Both the position numbers and the translations under genes were made by a program. The notes beneath the pieces were generated by a model, which had not been told where the DNA came from, made no database searches, and saw nothing but the letters and a program-made list of their open reading frames with translations. This document shows positions 1 to 4,869 of a stretch of DNA of 5,973 nt, one piece after another (the stretch's first letter is position 1; each line of letters starts with the position of its first letter). The stretch lies in the NCBI GenBank assembly GCA_016186855.1, contig JACPKT010000023.1, positions 1 through 5,973 of the forward strand. The letters are read 5' to 3'. Source of the DNA: Candidatus Iainarchaeum sp. (lineage in GTDB: Archaea; Iainarchaeota; Iainarchaeia; Iainarchaeales; GW2011-AR10).

Positions 1-1
1 T

Positions 2-1564
2 GAAATTTTGGAGTCAATTCGGGCAAAAATGGAGCAGTATGCGCGAGACTTAAGCCAGCCAAGCATAATGCTTTTTTACCTTGGAGTGCTCCTTCCGCTT
101 ATTTTGATTATCATTTTGCCTGTCGGGAGCTCTTTCAGCGGCGCCCCGCTTGCAAACCCGATTGTTCTCGCGCTCATTTACCTTATTGTTCTTCCTGCGG
201 TTACCTATATTTTCGCACGCACCCAGATTATTTCAAAAAGGCCGCCTGTGTTTGAGCCGCCAAAAATTGATGATTCTTTTCCAGGCCTTCCTCCAAAAAA
301 CAAAATGCTTTTGGGGAAAACGCTTGTGGACGCAAGAATGGTTGCTTTGGCAGTGCTTGTGGTCGGCACTGTTGCATCGCTATACATTTCTGCGGAAGGC
401 ATTCCTCCAAAATCTTTTTACTCTATCCTAAACATTTCAGAAGAGACTCCGCAGGTAATTCCAGCGGACAAGCAGAAAGAAGAAGTGATTTTAAAGGCAG
501 GGCTTGGAAGTGCAGACCATTTTAGCATTCCTGAGGGAAGGCTTTATCGTCAGCTCAAGGCAACCGGGCTTTCGGATGATATGGCTGCACAAAGCGTTCT
601 GGTTGAGGAAAAAAAGTTTTTCACAAAATCAGAGCACGACATTGCGCCATACAACCAGATTTTTGGCCTCTTAATAACCGTTACTTCTGCGGCTTCAATT
701 TTTCTTTATTACACCAACATTTACAAGCGCAGGGCACAGCTTGAACTCATCCAGCTCGAGCAAGAGTTCAAGGACTCGCTTTACATTATTGCCTCAAGAA
801 TGGGTGAAAACAAGCCATTAGAGGAAGCGCTGAAAAACACGCAAGAGTTTTTGCCAAATTACAAAATTTCCCAGACTTTTTTTCCAAAAATTGTTGACAA
901 CATTTCAATGCTTTCAATGCCCGTGGACAAGGCAATTTTTGACAAGGATTTTGGGGCACTCAAAAACATCCCAAGCACCATCATGCAAAGCGGGATGCGC
1001 CTGCTTGTGGATTCTGTCGAGCTTGGAGTGAATGTTGCGGCGCGTTCAATGATTGCGCTTTCAATCCAGATTTCAAACCAGGAAAAAGTAAACAACAGCC
1101 TCAAGCTATTGGTTGGCGACATCACCAGCATGATGAAAGTGATGAGCCTTTTTATTGCGCCACTGGTTTTAGGCATCACGACAGCGCTCCAAAAAATCGT
1201 CATAATCACCCTTTCAAGCATTGCTGCAAGCGATGTTTCAAAACAGTTCGATTTAAGCAATGTGGATTTGGCAAATTTGCCCGGCGGGGCAATTCCATCG
1301 ACTTTTTCAGGCCTAAGCGTCGGAAGCTTTATTGACCCGGCCGCAATTGCTTCCATGGCGTCCCCAAGCGAATTCATTTTCATAATTGCAGTGTTTGTGA
1401 TTGAAGTAGTGGTGATAATGACTTTTTTCACAACAATGGTTGAAGAGGAAAACAAATTGCTGTTTAAAATAAATCTTTCAAAGTACCTTCCAATTGCAGT
1501 TGTCACTTTTGTGCTGAGCATTATTGCGGCAAACGTTCTCATTGGGGGATTTTTGGGTGGCTAG
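2..1564 (+). CDS. FlaJ/PilC/TadC-like type IV filament platform membrane protein (5' end outside window)
   Basis: This is the polytopic inner platform protein of an archaeal type IV filament machine, which in this family sits in the membrane and couples a cytoplasmic ATPase to pilin assembly. The frame is open to the left edge, and a TTG at 8 is an unconvincing start, so the gene is probably truncated; family members normally have a first T2SSF-type domain that would lie upstream. Numbering from the TTG, predicted membrane segments are at about 21-39, 50-70, 112-127, 217-236, 375-403, 455-478 and 493-516. Between residues 245 and 375 is a cytoplasmic helical domain typical of T2SSF, with an E-F-x-D-S-L start, a G-E-N-K-P-L-E-E-A-L motif near 266-275 and the run S-V-E-L-G-V-N-V-A-A-R near 336-346. 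There is no cysteine in the visible protein. It is followed by pilin-like genes. The class is clear; whether it serves a pilus or an archaellum-like filament is not. Confidence 0.85.
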   Translation, partial: EILESIRAKMEQYARDLSQPSIMLFYLGVLLPLILIIILPVGSSFSGAPLANPIVLALIYLIVLPAVTYIFARTQIISKRPPVFEPPKIDDSFPGLPPKNKMLLGKTLVDARMVALAVLVVGTVASLYISAEGIPPKSFYSILNISEETPQVIPADKQKEEVILKAGLGSADHFSIPEGRLYRQLKATGLSDDMAAQSVLVEEKKFFTKSEHDIAPYNQIFGLLITVTSAASIFLYYTNIYKRRAQLELIQLEQEFKDSLYIIASRMGENKPLEEALKNTQEFLPNYKISQTFFPKIVDNISMLSMPVDKAIFDKDFGALKNIPSTIMQSGMRLLVDSVELGVNVAARSMIALSIQISNQEKVNNSLKLLVGDITSMMKVMSLFIAPLVLGITTALQKIVIITLSSIAASDVSKQFDLSNVDLANLPGGAIPSTFSGLSVGSFIDPAAIASMASPSEFIFIIAVFVIEVVVIMTFFTTMVEEENKLLFKINLSKYLPIAVVTFVLSIIAANVLIGGFLGG

Positions 1565-1643
1565 CGCCGTCACGTCCGGCGGGTACGGGTATATGCTCCA
1601 TCTTCGATGGAGCGGTAATACTGCAAAGCAAGAGGCACTGAAT
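1565..1643 (+). other. Hairpin-rich intercistronic stretch
   Basis: This 79-base stretch lies between the platform gene and pilin-like protein A. It can form a 5-bp stem (CGCCG at 1565-1569 with CGGCG at 1577-1581) and a perfect 8-bp stem with a 3-base loop (GCTCCATC at 1595-1602, GATGGAGC at 1606-1613). There is no T-tract after either, so it does not look like a simple terminator. The stretch is also open in the frame of the next gene, with GTG at 1557 and ATG at 1593 as possible earlier starts, so it could encode an N-terminal extension. I favour it being non-coding because the extension would put about 43 residues ahead of the pilin cleavage site. Confidence 0.45.
1595..1613 (+). repeat. 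Perfect 8-bp inverted repeat (hairpin)
   Basis: GCTCCATC, a TTC loop, then GATGGAGC. The arms are exactly complementary. It lies between two co-directional genes and could be an RNA processing or stabilising hairpin; no function is shown. Confidence 0.6.
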
Positions 1644-2108
1644 GTGCAGCGAAAGCGCCGCCAGATTTTGCGGGAGGGGGGAGAATTCGAGCCCTTCAAA
1701 ATGCTGATTGGCGCGGTGTTTGCATTGCTTGTGCTCACAATAATTGTTTCGGCAATCCAGTCTTTTGAACAGTTCCGCACAAAAATCAGCATTGAAAAAT
1801 TTTATTCGGGACTCCAGAACGCCACAAATCAGCCCAACGGGCAACTGCTAGTGATTGACAACGTTTTTTTTGAAGTGGACACGATTTTTGCTGCAAACTC
1901 TATAGCAAGAAACATTGGGTTAAAAGAAGGCTGCCTTGAACTTGACGCTTCCCGACCAGCATTTGAAAATCCAAGTAGACAGTTAGTAAAAATGCTCTCA
2001 AATGCCGAGACAAGCGTTTTTGCCCGCTGCCGCACAAACGAAAGCGGCGGAAACCCGGCCTGCGAGGTTTCATGCTGTGTTTCTTTCGGAGAACAAAGTT
2101 GCGCGTAA
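1644..2108 (+). CDS. Type IV pilin-like protein A (class III signal)
   Basis: Secreted or surface pilin-like subunit of 154 residues. The chosen GTG start gives a 13-residue basic leader (MQRKRRQILREGG), likely cut between G13 and E14, followed by E-F-E-P-F-K and a hydrophobic helix at about 18-38. The same pattern occurs in proteins B (QGFEVFKLLI) and D (QEAAPFELLI), so these are probably paralogues. An AGAGG at 1631-1635, 8 nt before the GTG, supports this start. Alternatives are ATG 1593 and GTG 1557; the latter overlaps the platform stop and has GGGGGAT in front, but gives an unusually long leader. The ectodomain has six cysteines (97, 129, 140, 144, 145, 153), five of them in the last 30 residues, suggesting disulfides. 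No catalytic motif is seen. It follows the platform gene and is probably co-transcribed with it. The exact role in the filament (major, minor, adhesin) is unknown. Confidence 0.75.
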   Translation: MQRKRRQILREGGEFEPFKMLIGAVFALLVLTIIVSAIQSFEQFRTKISIEKFYSGLQNATNQPNGQLLVIDNVFFEVDTIFAANSIARNIGLKEGCLELDASRPAFENPSRQLVKMLSNAETSVFARCRTNESGGNPACEVSCCVSFGEQSCA

Positions 2109-2213
2109 AACTGTATCTTTAGCAAACTGTGTAAATTACGCAAATTAAAAAATTTTATTGGTTTAATTTCTTTAGGTGATTTGTTTGGACAAGTCCGTGC
2201 ATTTTGAAATTCC
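2109..2213 (+). other. AT-rich spacer with possible oligo-T terminator
   Basis: No convincing gene is seen. The stretch 2153-2173 is T-rich (TTTTATT, TTTAATTTCTTT) and would suit archaeal oligo-T termination of the platform/protein A transcript. An AGGTGAT at 2174-2180 resembles a Shine-Dalgarno site but leads only to tiny reading frames (TTG at 2181, 8 codons; TTG at 2185, 17 codons), which I do not call as genes. GGAC-AA-GTCC at about 2187-2196 is a small palindrome. Confidence 0.35.
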
Positions 2214-2228
2214 AAAAACCTTAAATAT
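2214..2228 (+). promoter_or_regulatory. Archaeal promoter (BRE + TATA box) for pilin-like protein B
   Basis: AAAAACC followed by TTAAATAT (2221-2228) matches an archaeal purine-rich BRE plus TATA box. The box centre is about 33 nt before ATG 2258, so transcription should start near 2250 and leave a leader of only a few bases. No Shine-Dalgarno site precedes the ATG, which agrees with leaderless-type translation. A near copy (AAAACCATTAAATA) precedes the gene at 2925. Confidence 0.65.
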
Positions 2229-2257
2229 CCCCTTGTAGCTTTATCTAAAGAGCTTTT

Positions 2258-2742
2258 ATGAAAACGTTTTCGTTAAACCAGCGCGGCCAAGGCTTTGAAG
2301 TATTCAAGCTGTTAATTGCGGCGATTGTGGCAGTCTTCATTCTCACAATAATGTTGCAGATACTGCAGGGCATTAAACCGCCCACGCAGGGAAACCCACG
2401 CCTGAAAGAACAGGGTTTGTAATTTTTAACAAGGACACGACTCAGTTGAACGCAAGAACAATTGCAAATCTGACAGGCTCTCTTGACGAATCGCAAATCT
2501 GCTTGACTGTTAGCTCTGTTTTTGAGGATTCGTTTGAAAAAAGCGGTGCTTCCGGAGGTTATGGAGGAGTATTAAATTTCAAGGCACAGCAGTTGCAGGC
2601 AAAGCTCTGGGTTATTTGCGATTCAGGTAACAGTGTAGACAATTCTGTGAATAACGCCGGTCTTTCAGATGAAATGCCTGGCTGCAGCGGAACAGGGGAT
2701 TCAAAAACCGTCTGCTATGTTTCGGTTGTTTCCACGAACTGA
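2258..2742 (+). CDS. Type IV pilin-like protein B, split by a -1 frameshift
   Basis: The ATG at 2258 opens a 54-residue frame ending at TAA 2420-2422. It encodes MKTFSLNQRG then QGFEVFKLLI and a hydrophobic helix to about residue 37: a class III signal with likely cleavage between G10 and Q11. The ectodomain continues in the -1 frame (ending TGA 2740-2742), which is open from 2377 and holds GFVIFNKDTTQLNARTIANL, four cysteines and a G-A-S-G-G-Y-G-G stretch. Joining at G GGA AAC (2389-2395) gives a protein of about 161 residues, close to protein A (154), and the join region VIFNKDTTQLNARTIA resembles VIDNVFFEVDTIFAANSIA in A. The second half has only a TTG (2446) as possible start and no leader of its own, so it is not an independent gene. 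Either the ribosome shifts here or one base is missing in GGGAAACCC. It has its own promoter. Confidence 0.65.
2389..2395 (+). promoter_or_regulatory. Candidate -1 frameshift site, G GGA AAC
   Basis: The heptamer fits X XXY YYZ with GGA and AAC in the zero frame, and slipping back one base gives GGG AAA, then CCC, entering exactly the frame of the missing ectodomain. The zero-frame stop is 27 bases further on. A 6-bp stem (AAACCC 2392-2397 with GGGTTT 2413-2418) and a 4-bp stem (CCTG 2401-2404 with CAGG 2411-2414) are nearby, but the first overlaps the heptamer and neither is a strong stimulator. A one-base deletion in this run explains the frames equally well. Confidence 0.4.
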
Positions 2743-2757
2743 CAGCCGCAAAATCGG

Positions 2758-2809
2758 CAACAAATTGACAAATGAACAATGGGTATAATATTCTTTCGTC
2801 AATTTGTTG
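2758..2809 (+). repeat. 12-bp perfect inverted repeat
   Basis: CAACAAATTGAC at 2758-2769 is the exact reverse complement of GTCAATTTGTTG at 2798-2809, with a 28-base loop that contains GAA and TTC able to extend the stem. It begins 16 bases after the stop of pilin-like protein B. Confidence 0.75.
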
Positions 2810-2819
2810 TGGCGCTTTT

Positions 2820-2846
2820 GTGCCATTTCACTTCGTTCAATGGCAC
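2820..2846 (+). repeat. 8-bp perfect inverted repeat
   Basis: GTGCCATT (2820-2827) and AATGGCAC (2839-2846) are exact reverse complements around an 11-base loop containing CTTCG. The left arm competes with GGCGC at 2811-2815 for pairing. Confidence 0.65.
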
Positions 2847-2887
2847 TGGCTCGCCTTCGGCTCGCAGGAACAAAAAATTTCGACTCG

Positions 2888-2902
2888 CAAAACCATTAAA
2901 TA
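2888..2902 (+). promoter_or_regulatory. Archaeal promoter (BRE + TATA box) for peptide C
   Basis: CAAAACC followed by ATTAAATA (2895-2902) is nearly identical to the promoter of protein B. The box centre is about 27 nt before ATG 2925, so the transcript would start at or next to the ATG (leaderless); the stretch between is pyrimidine-rich and has no Shine-Dalgarno site. Confidence 0.65.
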
Positions 2903-2924
2903 GTTCTTTTTCCATCTTTTTCTT

Positions 2925-3086
2925 ATGGGATTGTTTGGTTTGGATGAGCGCGCGCAAGGAGAGTGGAGCTCGATTTACTTAATCATTATTTTTATAATTG
3001 CCGCGCTTTTGCTGATTGGAATTGTCAAGCCAATGTTTAAGAGCAGCCAGGAAATTGTCAAAACCCAGCCTGTTTTGAGCAAATAA
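2925..3086 (+). CDS. Small pilin-like membrane peptide C (53 residues)
   Basis: A short gene starting at ATG 2925 and ending at TAA 3084-3086. It encodes a short N-terminus (MGLFGLDERA), then QGEWSS, a single hydrophobic helix at about 17-34 and a short K-rich tail after K-P-M-F-K. R-A-Q-G-E resembles the R-A-Q-A-A junction of protein G, so I read it as a class III-type signal with probable cleavage between A10 and Q11, leaving a subunit that is almost only the assembly helix. There is no cysteine, unlike all the larger pilin-like proteins here. The evidence that it is real is the strong promoter placed for a leaderless start and the pilin-like N-terminus. It could be a helix-only filament subunit or a small membrane protein that modulates assembly; function is not known. 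Confidence 0.65.
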   Translation: MGLFGLDERAQGEWSSIYLIIIFIIAALLLIGIVKPMFKSSQEIVKTQPVLSK

Positions 3087-3093
3087 CGGAGTG

Positions 3094-3104
3094 AACTTTT
3101 TAAA
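3094..3104 (+). promoter_or_regulatory. Archaeal TATA box for the four-gene pilin operon
   Basis: GAACTTTTTAA/AC lies between the stop of peptide C (3086) and ATG 3128. The T/A-rich box centres near 3100, about 27 nt before the ATG, again predicting a leaderless mRNA. The upstream element GGAGTGAA is a weaker BRE than in the other two promoters. Confidence 0.5.
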
Positions 3105-3127
3105 CTACTAAAGCGTTCTAAAATAGT

Positions 3128-3691
3128 ATGTTTTCGCAAAAGGGACAGGAGGCAGCGCCGTTTGAACTTCTGATTGCAGTTGTTGTGATGGGCTTTGTGC
3201 TGCTTGCAGGGATAAATGTGATGGGGATTTTGCAGCTGGAAGAGTGCAAGGGAACACTTGACAGCCAGATGGAAAAAATCAAAACCGCAATTGAAGGAAT
3301 TGTTGCAGGCGAGGGGCAGCGGGACTTTTCCTATTCTCTCCCGCATTGTTTCAAGCGCTCTACGGAAGAAGATGATGCGCTCAGCAAAACAGTGTTTGAA
3401 ATCCAAAACGTGACATCTAGGCAGGTATGCACTGCCTATTGTTCGGGCGCGCGCTTTGAGTGCATGCTTTTATGGTTTAGAACAGAAGACTATCATAATG
3501 CAAAGTGCCTGCGCATTTCCACTGCCACAAATTTTCCAGAAGAATCCGGCACATGCAATGATTTTTCCATTGAAGAGTTCGAGCCCGTTGATTTGACGGA
3601 AGGGATTCTGGAGGGGCAGTATTTTTTGGTGAGAAAATTTGACCTCTCAAGTGCAAATGCCAACATTTGTGCGTACAATAGGGTGATTTGA
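3128..3691 (+). CDS. Type IV pilin-like protein D (class III signal, cysteine-rich)
   Basis: First gene of a tight four-gene operon; 187 residues. The N-terminus MFSQKG then QEAAPFELLI is a textbook class III-type signal: K-G before the cut, Q after it, and a hydrophobic helix at about 13-36. The F-E-L-L-I-A-V start of the helix matches F-K-M-L-I and F-K-L-L-I in proteins A and B. The ectodomain has eight cysteines (40, 74, 101, 105, 112, 127, 143, 181), including a C-T-A-Y-C pair, suggesting up to four disulfides. No enzymatic motif is visible. The ATG sits about 27 nt after a TATA box, so the start is well supported. The stop TGA is one base before the GTG of the next gene. Probably a minor pilin or pilin-like adhesin. 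Confidence 0.8.
   Translation: MFSQKGQEAAPFELLIAVVVMGFVLLAGINVMGILQLEECKGTLDSQMEKIKTAIEGIVAGEGQRDFSYSLPHCFKRSTEEDDALSKTVFEIQNVTSRQVCTAYCSGARFECMLLWFRTEDYHNAKCLRISTATNFPEESGTCNDFSIEEFEPVDLTEGILEGQYFLVRKFDLSSANANICAYNRVI
3682..3687 (+). promoter_or_regulatory. Shine-Dalgarno site (GGTGAT) for protein E
   Basis: GGTGAT matches the complement of the archaeal 16S rRNA 3' end and lies 5 bases before GTG 3693. It fixes that GTG as the start of protein E, which matters because the reading frame from it is only 35 codons long before the frameshift. Confidence 0.6.
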
Positions 3692-3692
3692 A

Positions 3693-4324
3693 GTGCTTGG
3701 ATTCATTTTAAGCAAAATTAACCTGCTTATTTTGGTTGTCGCGATTTTTGCGATTGTTTCTTTTTTCACCAGCTTTCAAGCAAGGCATACGCTTTGGTGA
3801 GCTCTCCTGCTTATTGTTTTTCTGATGCGTTTGACTTGCCTCGCTCGATTGTTGTTGGCGGGGAAGAGTTTTTTTACATTATAAAAATTTCCCAGCAGGA
3901 GGTTGGAGTGGACACTGACGAGGACGGCACTTCCGACACGCAGGTGAACATCGTGATTTTTTCAATGATTCCAAGAAGGGATTATTTGAAATTTTTGGAG
4001 GACATTGACCCTGCAGAGCGCACTGTTGCAAACCAGCCCCCGTCTGTTGCAGCCTCTGCCTTTCGAACCAGCTCTCAAGTTTTTCTTTTCTCAAGGCCTT
4101 ATTCTGGTCAAGAGTATTCTGTCGGTTCAGTGCTTTCTGAAGAGATTTTTGTCGACCCGAACACTGCAAGGGTCAGGTATAATTCGATTGAGTTCCGCAA
4201 AGAAATCCGCAACGGCATAGAATCGGTTTATATTTACCCGTGCAGTAGTACTGAAGAGAACTGTGAAACAGTGAAGAACGAGGTCGCGCTTGCAGCAAAT
4301 TTAAGTGGTGGTTTTGGGTGCTAG
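3693..4324 (+). CDS. Pilin-like protein E, split by a -1 frameshift after its membrane anchor
   Basis: GTG 3693, behind a good ribosome site, encodes MLGFILSKINLLILVVAIFA and continues to S-F-F, a single N-terminal membrane helix, but that frame stops at TGA 3798-3800 after 35 residues. The -1 frame continues from 3767 with HQLSSKAYALVSSPAYCFSD and an extracellular-type domain to TAG 4322-4324. Shifting at T TTT TTC (3761-3767) gives a 210-residue protein, in line with neighbours D, F and G. The TTG at 3794 is a poor start with no signal sequence, so the downstream frame is unlikely to be a gene by itself. The ectodomain has four cysteines and a loop D74-x-D-x-D-G-x-x-D82 of the calcium-binding type. 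The basic leader is shorter than in A-D and lacks a clear K/R-G cut site, so it may stay anchored. The stop overlaps the start of protein F by 7 nt. Confidence 0.65.
3761..3767 (+). promoter_or_regulatory. Candidate -1 frameshift site, T TTT TTC
   Basis: The heptamer fits X XXY YYZ with TTT and TTC in the zero frame; slipping back one base gives TTT TTT, then CAC, entering the ectodomain frame of protein E. One base downstream a bulged stem can form (ACCA 3768-3771 with TGGT 3795-3798, then AAGC 3778-3781 with GCTT 3791-3794), which is closer than the usual 5-9 base spacer. The six-T run is also a typical place for a one-base deletion or miscall. Confidence 0.4.
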
Positions 4325-4869
4325 AAAAGGGTTTTTTGGGCCCAATAGGGGATGATTTGCCTTCGCTTATCCCTCTTCTTTTTGCGCTGCTGATTTTTTT
4401 TGGGACTTTTTCTTTTTCTTTTGGAGTCTTTAACGAGAAAAACACTTCTTTTGACGCTGACCTTGCAGTGCTTGGCATTTCGCGCATTTTAAAAGGCACA
4501 AGTTACATTACCGGCATTTCTGATTTTTTGCAAAAATGTGCAAGCATTAACATTACGAAAGTAAAATACCGTGCGGGAATAACAAATTTTTTCACCGCGC
4601 CGCAAAATTACAATGCTCCATTGCCTGATGGGCAGGGCTATTCTTTGGACCCGCTGCCGCGCTCTTTTTCAATCGGTTTTTTCAAAAATTCCAACGGAGA
4701 AATTTTTGAGTGCACTAACCTTTCCAGGGCGGAAACTGGAGCTGTTCAAAACGAGGCGGACGAGTTTTTTTCCGGCCGACCAATTCTTGTGAAAATTTTT
4801 CCGCTGGTTGTTGAAGACGAGCGCGTTGTAAAGCCAATGCACTTGGTGGTGGTTGCATGGAAAAACTAG
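4318..4869 (+). CDS. Pilin-like membrane-anchored protein F
   Basis: Third gene of the operon; 183 residues. The GTG start lies inside the end of protein E (GTGCTAG) and is preceded by GTGGTGG at 4305-4311. The N-terminus MLEKG followed by FLGPIGDDLPSLIP and a phenylalanine-rich hydrophobic helix at about 15-37 resembles a class III signal with a possible cut after G5, although the acidic D-D just before the helix is unlike proteins A-D. The exposed domain has two cysteines (74, 132), aromatic-rich segments and a hydrophobic C-terminus (L-V-V-V-A-W-K-N). No catalytic motif is recognised. It overlaps the start of protein G by 13 nt, implying coupled translation. Best read as a minor pilin or structural partner of E and G; the exact role is unknown. 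Confidence 0.75.
   Translation: MLEKGFLGPIGDDLPSLIPLLFALLIFFGTFSFSFGVFNEKNTSFDADLAVLGISRILKGTSYITGISDFLQKCASINITKVKYRAGITNFFTAPQNYNAPLPDGQGYSLDPLPRSFSIGFFKNSNGEIFECTNLSRAETGAVQNEADEFFSGRPILVKIFPLVVEDERVVKPMHLVVVAWKN

Larger units (their letters stand above)
2743..2880 (+). other. Palindrome-rich intergenic region
   Basis: Between pilin-like genes B and C no gene is seen, but stems are packed closely: GCCG/CGGC (2745-2758), a 12-bp perfect inverted repeat (2758-2809), GGCGC/GTGCC with a TTTT loop (2811-2824, one G-U pair), an 8-bp stem (2820-2846) that shares the GTGCC arm with the former, and a direct repeat GGCTCGC (2848-2854 and 2859-2865) around CTTC. The GTGCC at 2820-2824 can pair either way, so alternative folds are possible. 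It could be a transcription end, a regulatory RNA segment or a small dispersed palindromic element. Confidence 0.5.

Noticed and set aside
859..1542. Minus-strand reading frame of 227 codons within the platform gene
   Set aside because: It is wholly antisense to a well-supported membrane protein, has no recognisable domain and no promoter or ribosome site; it results from codon bias of the gene on the other strand.
1565..1625. tRNA or other structured RNA gene in the hairpin-rich spacer
   Set aside because: Only two short stems are present; no cloverleaf, no T-loop GTTC motif and no CCA-proximal acceptor stem can be drawn.
2185..2238. Seventeen-codon frame behind an AGGTGAT site, as a possible leader peptide
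   Set aside because: It runs into the TATA box of protein B, shows no regulatory amino-acid run and starts with TTG only four bases from the site; chance is likely.
2446..2742. Independent 98-residue gene starting at TTG 2446
   Set aside because: It lacks a signal sequence and a ribosome site, and the same frame is open upstream to 2377 with pilin-like sequence, so it is better read as the second part of protein B.
2848..2865. CRISPR-like or tandem repeat from the GGCTCGC pair
   Set aside because: There are only two 7-base copies with a 4-base gap, far too short and few for an array.
2779..2982. Plus-strand reading frame of 67 codons
   Set aside because: It starts inside the loop of the 12-bp inverted repeat, runs through the promoter of peptide C and overlaps that gene in another frame; its product resembles no pilin or other family.
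2975..3406. Minus-strand reading frame of 143 codons
   Set aside because: It lies antisense to peptide C, a promoter and protein D, all of which have independent support.
3794..4324. Independent 176-residue gene starting at TTG 3794
   Set aside because: The frame is open further upstream with sequence that continues the membrane anchor of protein E, and there is no ribosome site or signal at 3794.
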